Assembly: GCA_001775395.1 (NCBI GenBank)
Contig: MEWP01000008.1
Location: forward strand, 1 to 41,606
Length of the DNA: 41,606 nt
Source of the DNA: a candidate division Zixibacteria bacterium RBG_16_53_22
Lineage (GTDB): Bacteria > Zixibacteria > MSB-5A5 > UBA10806
Direction: 5' to 3'
The notes under the pieces were generated by a model, which was not told the DNA's origin, ran no database searches, and was given only the letters and a program-made list of their open reading frames with translations. This document shows positions 8,459 through 16,630 of this stretch, in pieces. Each line of letters begins with the position of its first letter. The stretch's first letter is position 1. A program made the position numbers and the translations under genes.

Positions 8459-10939
8459 ATGAAAAATATCATGACCGTATTCAAGCGCGAATTCTCATCT
8501 TATTTCAACTCGCCGATCGCCTACATTTTCATCATCGCCATACTGGCTGTCTGTTCGGGATTCTACATGTTCTTTTTCTTTTTCTCCGCCGGCCTGGCCG
8601 AAATGAGGGACTTTTTCTCGATAAACTCCTGGCTGATGCTCTTTTTCCTGCCGGCCATCACTATGCGATTGTGGGCCGATGAACTGAAGTCGGGATCGAT
8701 CGCTCTTCTGCAATCGCTTCCCATGAAGCCGAACGAGCTGGTGATGGGCAAGTATCTTGCTGGAATCGGATTCTACGTTTTGTATCTCATCGGCACCCTT
8801 CCGATACCGATTGCCATATCGTTCCTCGGCAAACCCGATTTAGGCCCCATTATCGGGGGATACCTCGGGCTGTTTTTCCTGGGGGGTCTCTACACCGCCA
8901 TCGGCCTTTTCTTCTCGGGGTTGTTCAAGGATCAGATTACCTCGTGGGTGATGGCGGTCATAGGATGCCTCTTCATGCATCTGTTAGGCTGGCTTCCGAT
9001 AGCGGCCCAGCTCGACTCCTGGATAAGCGGCCTGGGCACGTTCCTGCAGCGCGCTGTCGGCTCGGTGGGGCATTTCGAAAACATGTACAAGGGCATCATC
9101 ACCTTAAATGACATAATCTATTTTATCTCGTTTGCGGCGGTGTTTTTGGTATTGAATGCTCTCACGGTCGAGCAGCGCATGCGGCGCAAGGCCGATGTCA
9201 CGTTCTTTACCTCGGCGGCAGTCATGCTGGCCGTGGCCGCCATGCTGAATATTGTCATATACCGCGTGCCGCTCGGCAGATTCGACACCACCTCCGGCAA
9301 GATCTACACTGTCAGCAAATCCGCCCGGAATATCCTGAAAGAACTCAAGACCAAGGTCACGGTCAGATATTATGTCACGCCCGAGGACAAAATGCCCGCC
9401 GGCATGAAAGATATCCAAAGAAATATCACCGATAAGCTTGGCGAATTCACCCAGATTTCGGACAAACTTAAATTCGAGGTTATCGATCCCACCGCCGACC
9501 CTGAAGTCGCCGCCGAGCTCGACCAGAAAGGGATATCGGCCTTTACCCTGAGAACGGCCGAAAAGGACGCGGTGGGGATCAAGAAAGTCTATTCTTCGCT
9601 GGCGATATCATATCTCGATAAGCCCGATGACATCATTCCGCAGGTGCTTCCGCAGAGCCTGCCGATGCTGGAATACGAGATCTGCTCGAGGATCTTCCGC
9701 CTGACTCAATCCTCACAGCCGAGCCTGGCGCTGGTGGCGCCCTACGACCCGCTCGATCCCCGCTACAATGACCCGCGCATGAGGCAGTTTATGCAGATGC
9801 AGGGGCAGGAGATTCCCGAAAAGGGAGATCGATTCAAGAATCTTCCGGCCACATTCCGCAATCTGGGATACAATGCCAGCCGCATCGATCTCTCCTCGCG
9901 CGAGCGCCTGCCCGGCGATTTGAAGACCCTGATCGTGGTGGCCTCGCAAGGGCTTTCCGAGAGACAGCGCTACGAGATCGCCAAAGCGCTGGCCTCCGGC
10001 AAAAATGTCATACTGGCGGCCCAGGAGTACAAATATAACTACAATCCGATCCGCGGCACCGAAGTCATGATTATGCCGGCCAAAGTCGAGCCAGGTGTAA
10101 ATGAGCTCATATCCAGTTACGGCGTGACTCTTGGCGATAAAATTCTGATGGATGAGCAAAATCAGATCGTCAGTATCCAGACACAGGGCAAACTGGGCGG
10201 ATTTCTGCCGGTGCCGATCAACATCGATGTCCAATCGCCGGTGCAGATCAGAGTCGCCCCCGAGAATATGAGCTCCGATTACGCCTTCACATCGAATTTG
10301 GGGCCGATGGTTTACCTGTGGGGATCACCTCTGAAGTTAGACAAGGCCAGGATCACCTCCCTGGGATTGACAGAACACACCCTGATAACATCCAGCCCCA
10401 AAAGCTGGGAGATCGATTTCACCGGGGCGCCGATGGGCGCCGACAGCTATAGGCCATCCGCCTACTCCGGCAAACAAACTCTGGCGGTTATATTGAGCGG
10501 GCAGTTTCCCAATCCTTACGAGGGCAAGGCGCCACCCAAATGGCAGGACGAGCCCGACTCCACGCCGGCCCCATCGCAGCCGGAATATTTCCAGAAAGCC
10601 CCCGGCAAGCTATTATTGATCGGTTGCAGCGAAATTTTCGCCGACCAGTTTGTTTCCAGCGGCGAATACCAGATGGGCCGGCCTCCGCACGAGGAACTCC
10701 TTCTAAAGGCTGTCGAGGGCCTGACATTAAGCGAGGACCTGCTTAATATAAGCAGCAAGGCTGTCCAGGTGCGTTACCTGAAAGAAACCTCGCCGCTGGC
10801 CAAAATCCTGTGGCGCTCATTCACCATACTCCTGGCCCCGGCCATAATTATCGCTTTCGGGGTGGTGCGCATGTTCATGCGTCAGGAAAGACGTCAGGCA
10901 TACCGCCGGCTGCTGGAACAGACGAGTGGAGGGATGTAA
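8459..10939 (+). CDS. Fused ABC-2 permease (GldF-like) and GldG-like substrate-binding-type protein
   Basis: The chosen start is ATG 8459, behind GGAGAG and 10 bases after the stop of the ATPase gene; a frame from 8432 would lie inside that gene. Residues 1 to about 260 form a GldF-type permease with six hydrophobic spans, starting with VFKREFSSYFNSPIAYIF. From about 275 the protein becomes a GldG/ABC_transp_aux domain: a span, then ILKELKTKVTVRYYVTPED, and a long extracytoplasmic region with the typical LIVVASQGLSERQRYEI segment. A final span (ILLAPAIIIAFGVVRMF) closes it. In Flavobacterium GldF and GldG are separate proteins, so this is a fusion. It is part of an operon with the ATPase before and the DUF4340 gene 3 bases after. 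Confidence 0.85.
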   Translation: MKNIMTVFKREFSSYFNSPIAYIFIIAILAVCSGFYMFFFFFSAGLAEMRDFFSINSWLMLFFLPAITMRLWADELKSGSIALLQSLPMKPNELVMGKYLAGIGFYVLYLIGTLPIPIAISFLGKPDLGPIIGGYLGLFFLGGLYTAIGLFFSGLFKDQITSWVMAVIGCLFMHLLGWLPIAAQLDSWISGLGTFLQRAVGSVGHFENMYKGIITLNDIIYFISFAAVFLVLNALTVEQRMRRKADVTFFTSAAVMLAVAAMLNIVIYRVPLGRFDTTSGKIYTVSKSARNILKELKTKVTVRYYVTPEDKMPAGMKDIQRNITDKLGEFTQISDKLKFEVIDPTADPEVAAELDQKGISAFTLRTAEKDAVGIKKVYSSLAISYLDKPDDIIPQVLPQSLPMLEYEICSRIFRLTQSSQPSLALVAPYDPLDPRYNDPRMRQFMQMQGQEIPEKGDRFKNLPATFRNLGYNASRIDLSSRERLPGDLKTLIVVASQGLSERQRYEIAKALASGKNVILAAQEYKYNYNPIRGTEVMIMPAKVEPGVNELISSYGVTLGDKILMDEQNQIVSIQTQGKLGGFLPVPINIDVQSPVQIRVAPENMSSDYAFTSNLGPMVYLWGSPLKLDKARITSLGLTEHTLITSSPKSWEIDFTGAPMGADSYRPSAYSGKQTLAVILSGQFPNPYEGKAPPKWQDEPDSTPAPSQPEYFQKAPGKLLLIGCSEIFADQFVSSGEYQMGRPPHEELLLKAVEGLTLSEDLLNISSKAVQVRYLKETSPLAKILWRSFTILLAPAIIIAFGVVRMFMRQERRQAYRRLLEQTSGGM

Positions 10940-10942
10940 CAA

Positions 10943-11965
10943 ATGAGCAGGAAAACGCTGACAATACTTTTCGCCGCATTCGTGGTGCTCATGGGGATAT
11001 TCTTCGTTCAGAAATATCTTGGCCAGCCTTCGAAAAAACCCTCGAGCCTCTCAGAGCTGAATCTGGAATTCGATCCCCAAACGGTGCAATATATCCAGGT
11101 CTTCAAGCAGGATTATCCCGATTCCGGGATATATTTTGCCCGTCAGGATACAGGCTGGATAATCGCAAATGAATACAACACGGCCGCCAAGAAAGAGGAA
11201 GTGCAGAAAATATTAGACGATGTTCAGGGTGTCACAGGCACTGTCAGGGGAGAATCGGAAGACCTGTATGGCGATTTCGAGATCGGCGACCGCAATGCTT
11301 TGCAGATCAAATTTCTGGGGGCTGATAACACTCAGTTACTTCACATCTATGTTGGTAAAGGCGGCCCCGACGGCCACACTTGTTTCGTCAGGCTTCCCGG
11401 CTCCCCCAAAGTCTTCTTGGCCAATCAAAACCTCATCTCCCGTTTTGCGGCCTGGGCGGCCCCGCCGGAAAAGAAACTTCCCACCGATCGCTGGATGAAC
11501 CTGCGGCTCTCTCCGGTAAAAACACAGGATCTGGCGGCTTTCAAGGTTCATATGCCGAAGATCGATTATGAATTCACGCTGGTGACCGAGCCGCCTGTCG
11601 ATTCCGGCGGCGCGCCGGGCAAGATTTGGAAACAGGTATCGCCGACCAAAGGGAACATTCTCGAGGAGGCCAAGATCAGAAGCCTTCAGAGCGCGGTAGG
11701 GAATCTCACCGCTCAGGGTGTGGCCAATCCCGATTACGCCTCTGGTTTTGGCTTTGAGAAACAAGCGTATTCGATCACGGTAAACGATACCATCGGCAAT
11801 TCCGACCTCATCATTTTCAGCGGCAAGATCGACACGCTCGAGCAGCGCTACGTGATAGTGCGAGGGCAGCCGACTGTTTACCGCGTCAATAAGAGTGTCT
11901 TCGAGAGGGTATTTGTGACTCCATTCGAGAAGCCGCAAGAGCCCAAGACGGCAGCGAGCAAGTAG
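10943..11965 (+). CDS. DUF4340 domain protein
   Basis: The 340-residue protein has one N-terminal membrane anchor (TLTILFAAFVVLMGIFFVQ) and then an extracytoplasmic region. Repeated elements such as WIIANEYNTAAKKEEVQKIL and GPDGHTCFVRLPGSPKVFLA are typical of DUF4340. In many genomes this family sits just downstream of GldG-type genes, as here with only 3 bases between. It is probably a periplasmic accessory part of the same ABC system; its role has not been worked out. A terminator follows within 30 bases, which closes the three-gene operon. Confidence 0.82.
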   Translation: MSRKTLTILFAAFVVLMGIFFVQKYLGQPSKKPSSLSELNLEFDPQTVQYIQVFKQDYPDSGIYFARQDTGWIIANEYNTAAKKEEVQKILDDVQGVTGTVRGESEDLYGDFEIGDRNALQIKFLGADNTQLLHIYVGKGGPDGHTCFVRLPGSPKVFLANQNLISRFAAWAAPPEKKLPTDRWMNLRLSPVKTQDLAAFKVHMPKIDYEFTLVTEPPVDSGGAPGKIWKQVSPTKGNILEEAKIRSLQSAVGNLTAQGVANPDYASGFGFEKQAYSITVNDTIGNSDLIIFSGKIDTLEQRYVIVRGQPTVYRVNKSVFERVFVTPFEKPQEPKTAASK

Positions 11966-11986
11966 GGGATTCCATTAAAGCGATAG

Positions 11987-12020
11987 AAAAGGGACGGATC
12001 TGTAAACCCGTCCCCTTTTT
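11987..12020 (+). terminator. Rho-independent terminator of the gldA-gldFG-DUF4340 operon
   Basis: GGGACGG (11991-11997) pairs with CCGTCCC (12008-12014), preceded by AAAA and followed by CTTTTT. Confidence 0.8.
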
Positions 12021-12109
12021 ATCAATGGAAGCCATCTGGTCCGACCCTTGACGAATACTTGTATATTAAGTGCTAACACAGGCCATTGAGAAGCTGTGTA
12101 TTCCAGTTG

Positions 12110-12898
12110 TCAAACTCTTCTGGCCAATAACAAGACATTTGAACTGATGTGAGGAATCACTGGAGCGCTGCCGAACTCCCTCTTGATTCGTTTTTCGAAT
12201 ATATTTAGAGCATTGTGAAATTCGTCATGGCTGTATAGCGAGAAGGTAGAGTAATGATGGGCAAGGGCCAACTCCCTGAGTTTCCGGAATGACATATAAC
12301 GTCTGAAATTGAAGAATCTTATTTCCTCGAGATGTAATTGTGATAGGGAAGCGATCATCTTTTCCAACTTGTCCAGCGAATACAGCCTGTTTTCCATTTC
12401 GCTGAATTCTGGGAAATAGCGTCCCCAGATCGTCTGACGATTTTGTTCCGGAGTCCTGGTATAGATCGCAAGGAGTCCATTTTCTTTCATGCTTTTGGCG
12501 GCTTCGCTGAGGAATTTCGCCAAGTCAAAATGATGAATAGCATTAAATGCCATGACTAAGTCAGCGACCTTGGCCTTACAGGGTACGAAGCTGGCAGTCG
12601 CCACCAAGAAAGCTTTTTCAATTACCTTAGCATTATGCTCAAATGCCTGTCGGCAGCGAAGAAGCATATCACGACTCAAGTCGACACAAAGGAGCTTGAT
12701 CCGCGACCGTACTTGTTCGACCAGTTGTTCCACATAACGCCCTGTCCCGCATCCGATATCGAGAACGGAGATCTCCTGGACGGAATCCGCCAATTTCGAA
12801 ACAATATAATTTACCGGTTCTATGTCCGTTACCCTAACTTCCCTATACTTATGCGACACTCGACTGAAATGTGAGTGGGTATCAAATGCTTCTTGCAT
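12110..12898 (-). CDS. Class I SAM-dependent methyltransferase
   Basis: The protein of about 262 residues has motif I VLDIGCGTGRYVEQL near residue 47, an acidic motif II (LLCVDLSRDML), and VADLVMAFNAIHHF as motif IV/post-motif. This is the Methyltransf_11/25 type used on small molecules or lipids. Two ATGs are adjacent; AGGAGG at 12904-12909 is only 2 bases from the first but 5 from the second, so the start at 12898 is preferred. It stands alone. Its base and codon use is visibly more AT-rich than its neighbours, which hints at horizontal gain. The substrate is not evident. Confidence 0.78.
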   Translation of the reverse strand: MQEAFDTHSHFSRVSHKYREVRVTDIEPVNYIVSKLADSVQEISVLDIGCGTGRYVEQLVEQVRSRIKLLCVDLSRDMLLRCRQAFEHNAKVIEKAFLVATASFVPCKAKVADLVMAFNAIHHFDLAKFLSEAAKSMKENGLLAIYTRTPEQNRQTIWGRYFPEFSEMENRLYSLDKLEKMIASLSQLHLEEIRFFNFRRYMSFRKLRELALAHHYSTFSLYSHDEFHNALNIFEKRIKREFGSAPVIPHISSNVLLLARRV

Positions 12899-13156
12899 CA
12901 TGCCCTCCTTGATTCAGTGACTAAATTTATTCTGATTTGAAGATCAATGGTGACTGGCTACAGCAGGCCGTATACCTAATATATAAAATTCGAGTCTCTC
13001 TTCGCAACCCAATTTCACTAGAGAAATTCCATATCGGGTCGCCTGCTCTGCCTTATTTATTTGCCTGGCGCGCTGGTGAGACGCTTCCGGATGACATCAG
13101 GCAAACTTGCCCGGAATAGTATGGTGGCTGGTATTCAGCCCAATTGAACTCTTGGT

Positions 13157-16100
13157 CTAATCGAAATAATCCCCTCTGGCAGTGGAAATACCTTCTGACT
13201 TCTCGATTTTGATATCGGGAATCGATTTGATATTGATCCTCAGGAAATACCCTGAGGCTCGGCCCGACGGCACCCACGAAAAAACCGCCTGCCAGCAGTG
13301 CAGGTCGCGGGCGACATTGACCGACTGAGATTCTATCCGCTTGCTCTTAACATCGTAATGGCAAAAATACGATATTCGCCAGTTTTTTGTCGGCTGGCCA
13401 TCGAGGTTGACAGTCACCTTCTTGCTGATGCTCTTGGATACGCCGCGCGATTCCGTGTAGCTGTAGACAATCGAGGCGTTTATCCCAACATCGGAGAATT
13501 GGCCCGAGCCGCCGACCTTTGGAGCGAAAACCTGTTTGGCGATATCTTCGGCTTTCGGAGTTCCCGTTTGCTCCCCCTCACCGGATGGACGATAGCTGAA
13601 ACTGGTCGATGTCGAAATTGATTGGCTGAGCAGCCTCGGATTATTCCACGGCCGGCGCACATCGCGATTAAGCTCATAAAGCGAATGCGAAGCCGAGTAT
13701 TCCAGGCTGAATTTTGGTATCGCCGATGTTCTCAGTGAGGTCGAGATTGGAGAAAAACGGAGGCTGTCGGCCGCGAAATTGTAATTTCCGCCGAAATTCA
13801 GGGAGAAGAGATCGAGCTTCTTTTCGACCTCACCGGCCAGATGCTTGGCCTGGAAAAGATTGTTCAGCCCGAAAGAGATCGTTTTGCTCCTGCGGCTGAA
13901 ACCGCCCACGCCGACATAGCTCATGAAACGCTGGTTATTCTTGACCTCCGGCGAGAAGGAGTACGTCACCGCTGGGGTCATGACATGCCTCAGGCCGGTG
14001 ATACCGATAATGTTCGGAAAGACGGTGCCATAGATCGAGGTGTTGGCGCCGATACTCAGGCTGTATCTTTCCTGCGAGACGACTTTCCCGGCCTCCAGCC
14101 CAAGCGAATCGGTGACAGCGTTCTTCTCCACTCGGGCTACGTTCTGAGCGAGATTAAGCCCCGGATTGACAGTCAGTATCCCCAGGATTTTTTGCGGCGC
14201 TGTCAGTCCGGTCTGGTTGGCCATGGTTTGATAATTCCTCTGGACAAACGTCGAATCGTTGACCTTCAGGCGGTTGCGCACGTTCTGGGATGTGCTGTTC
14301 ATGGAAATATAGATGGAATGGTAAAACCTCTTGCGGGGCTGGTCGGTCTCTTCGCCGGGACGGATACGCTCCTTGTTCTTCGTCGCCGACGGCTCGGGGA
14401 AGATCGGCAACGATGAACGCGAAAATCTCACCGACGGCAGCGTCTCTCGCTTCTCATCGGTGTCGAGATTCCAGTTCTGGCTGGCCACTATCGCCAGCGA
14501 CGAGTTGCGCCATTTCTTGTTCAAGCTCATGTCGGAGTTAATCGAGCGATTGAGTCTTTCGGAGGGGTCAAAGACATTGTCCTCGATGTAGTTCTTGTCG
14601 GACAAGAACTGCCCGGAACCGGTCAAGTTGACACTGGGAGAAATCGTCTGGTTATGGCTGAATCTGAAGCTCCACCGATTCCTGACGCTCTTGACATAAC
14701 GCGATTGATCCCAACTCGTGCTGCGCGTATAACTGGCCCCGACATTGCCACTCAGCTTGTAGCGAGCCGTATAAGAGAGGCTGCTGTTTAAGATAGTCCG
14801 GGAATTCTCGTAGAAATCGAGACTGGCGGTCATATCCCAGTATTCCGAGGCCGCCCAGTAATATCCGACATTTCTAATGAAGCGGTCGCCGCGCTCGAAA
14901 TTGCCAATGTCAAACGGCAGGAACCCGGAATGCCGGCCCTTGCGAATCGGAAAGACATAATAAGGCACGGCAAAAACCGGCAGCTTCCCGATTAAGAGAA
15001 TTACCGGGCGGGCCACAACCTTATCCTTGCCGATCATCTTCATCTTATTGCTATGGAAGAAATAATGCGGTTCCGGTTTGTCGCATGAGGTGTAATCGCC
15101 CTGCGAGACGAAGAGAACATCCTCCGATGCCTGCCTTATCGCCTGGCCGGTATAGAAGCCGCCTTCGAACTTGGTTCGCGCCATCCTGACCTGGCCCTTG
15201 CGCGACTCGAGGTTGTACGACATGCGCTCGCCAAATAACTCCTCTGTTCCCTGCTTGAGAACCGGCGCCTCACCGCCGCCGCTGGACGAGTCATCGCTCA
15301 GCGGGCGGGCGACCAGAATTTTGCTGTCGGTATTGTATCGAATGTCTCCGGCGTCCAGCTCCATATCGCGGTAGCGGAGATTGCCATTTTTCAGTAGCCT
15401 GATTTCGGCCTCGTCGAATTTGTAATCGATCGTGGCAGCCGAATACCTGGTGGTGTCGAAATAAGGCTCGCCCTTGTCGAATTTCGGCTCGATAAACTCA
15501 CCCCGGGCCCCACCGGCGATCATCACGCGCTCGATTACGCCATTGTCGAAAAAGAGCGTTATCGAGTCCCCCGAGGCCCTATTGGTGCCCGAAATTAGAG
15601 TGTCGGTGACAGCCGGGTCATAGAGGCTGGTGGCATTGCGCCGCGTGACCATCTCGCTGATCTTGTCATTTTCGAAAAAGGCTTCCAACTCCCGCCCCGT
15701 GATCTCGGCCGTGGAATATTCCAGTAGTGCCGAATCGGGAAGGGTGCGATAGAGCGCCCTGGCATCGCCGCGCACAAGGAGGCTGCGGATTCTGCGGTCT
15801 TCGGTGAAGATCGAGATGGAATCGCCCGAAAGCTCATTTTCGCCCTGCAGAATCACCGGTTTTCCGGTAAGCACCACATGCTCCGGCTCACGGAAAAATT
15901 CGGCCTGGCCGGACCTGGCCAGGAGATTGTTTCTCGTAATAACCACCGAGTCGGTTGCCACGCCCCGCTTCTCATCGGCAAAATAACTCATCTGCCTGGA
16001 ATCGATAACCATCCTGGCGGTATCATCATTGGGATTGAAAATCAGCTCCGGGTTCCCGAAAGCATCGAACTGCTTCAAGTCGCGGAAGTAGTCGATCCTC

Positions 16101-16495
16101 TGGCTGGTCAGAACCGCATCCTGTTGGAAATCGACCATCCTGACATTCTGCATGGCTGTAATTCGGCGATCGCGCCGATAATAGGTCATGGTTTGGGCCG
16201 TGATTCGACGGTTATCGTCCCGGACCTGCACCGAATCGACAAACTGGATTAGCCCGGCTTTGCGATACCAGGTGGCCCGCTGGCTGAACAGATCGGCCTT
16301 GTCATGGCTGAAATGCACGTTGCCAACCAGGTTTATTATATCACCGTCGCCGCCGGAGCTTAGAAGCTGATCGGCGTGCTCGAGCACCAACGGCCCCGAT
16401 TTTTCGTCGGCAATAGAATTATTGACGGTGAATAGCTGGAGGACGGCCAGGGCGACGGCTCCAATAGTGCCGGCCGATTTCGGATAACTACCCAT
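13157..16495 (-). CDS. lptD: LptD-like LPS assembly outer-membrane protein with long OstA N-terminus
   Basis: The 1112-residue protein has a signal peptide (about 1-30). Next comes a very long beta-jellyroll region of OstA/LptA type (about 35-450, with repeated patterns such as INLVGNVHFSHDKADLFSQR and VVITRNNLLARSGQAEFF). Then comes a beta-barrel rich in alternating aromatic strands. Two cysteines sit in LptD-like contexts: YTSCDKPEPHYFF near 475 and RDLHCWQAVFSW near 1070. LptD receives LPS from the periplasmic bridge and puts it in the outer leaflet. In E. coli LptD the periplasmic part is much shorter (784 residues in all). The kdsC-lptB block in this window lacks lptA, so this extended N-terminus may take over some of the bridge. 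The gene is monocistronic on the minus strand. Confidence 0.82.
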   Translation of the reverse strand: MGSYPKSAGTIGAVALAVLQLFTVNNSIADEKSGPLVLEHADQLLSSGGDGDIINLVGNVHFSHDKADLFSQRATWYRKAGLIQFVDSVQVRDDNRRITAQTMTYYRRDRRITAMQNVRMVDFQQDAVLTSQRIDYFRDLKQFDAFGNPELIFNPNDDTARMVIDSRQMSYFADEKRGVATDSVVITRNNLLARSGQAEFFREPEHVVLTGKPVILQGENELSGDSISIFTEDRRIRSLLVRGDARALYRTLPDSALLEYSTAEITGRELEAFFENDKISEMVTRRNATSLYDPAVTDTLISGTNRASGDSITLFFDNGVIERVMIAGGARGEFIEPKFDKGEPYFDTTRYSAATIDYKFDEAEIRLLKNGNLRYRDMELDAGDIRYNTDSKILVARPLSDDSSSGGGEAPVLKQGTEELFGERMSYNLESRKGQVRMARTKFEGGFYTGQAIRQASEDVLFVSQGDYTSCDKPEPHYFFHSNKMKMIGKDKVVARPVILLIGKLPVFAVPYYVFPIRKGRHSGFLPFDIGNFERGDRFIRNVGYYWAASEYWDMTASLDFYENSRTILNSSLSYTARYKLSGNVGASYTRSTSWDQSRYVKSVRNRWSFRFSHNQTISPSVNLTGSGQFLSDKNYIEDNVFDPSERLNRSINSDMSLNKKWRNSSLAIVASQNWNLDTDEKRETLPSVRFSRSSLPIFPEPSATKNKERIRPGEETDQPRKRFYHSIYISMNSTSQNVRNRLKVNDSTFVQRNYQTMANQTGLTAPQKILGILTVNPGLNLAQNVARVEKNAVTDSLGLEAGKVVSQERYSLSIGANTSIYGTVFPNIIGITGLRHVMTPAVTYSFSPEVKNNQRFMSYVGVGGFSRRSKTISFGLNNLFQAKHLAGEVEKKLDLFSLNFGGNYNFAADSLRFSPISTSLRTSAIPKFSLEYSASHSLYELNRDVRRPWNNPRLLSQSISTSTSFSYRPSGEGEQTGTPKAEDIAKQVFAPKVGGSGQFSDVGINASIVYSYTESRGVSKSISKKVTVNLDGQPTKNWRISYFCHYDVKSKRIESQSVNVARDLHCWQAVFSWVPSGRASGYFLRINIKSIPDIKIEKSEGISTARGDYFD

Positions 16496-16570
16496 TCATT
16501 CAACTTATACGGAAATATGGTGATTTTGGCAATTAAAAACAACGGCCACAATCGGCTTGGAATCAAGGTT

Positions 16571-16605
16571 GAAAATAGAAGGGCCCCGGCCTGCCGACCG
16601 GGGCC
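16571..16605 (-). terminator. Terminator of the BNR/dockerin-like gene at 16631
   Basis: On the minus strand GGCCCCGG and CCGGGGCC (16605-16598 and 16589-16582) form an 8-bp stem followed by CTTCTATTTTC. The stem is close in sequence to the terminator at 18636-18670. Confidence 0.7.
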
Positions 16606-16630
16606 TTTTGTGAACTTATGGGATATCCAG

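Noticed and set aside
12051-12076. TTGACG and TATATT before 12080 as a promoter
   Set aside because: The two boxes are only 8 bases apart and no plus-strand gene follows.
13841-14416. 191-codon plus-strand frame opposite the LptD gene
   Set aside because: It is the complement of the barrel region and shows no domain; the minus-strand gene is well supported.
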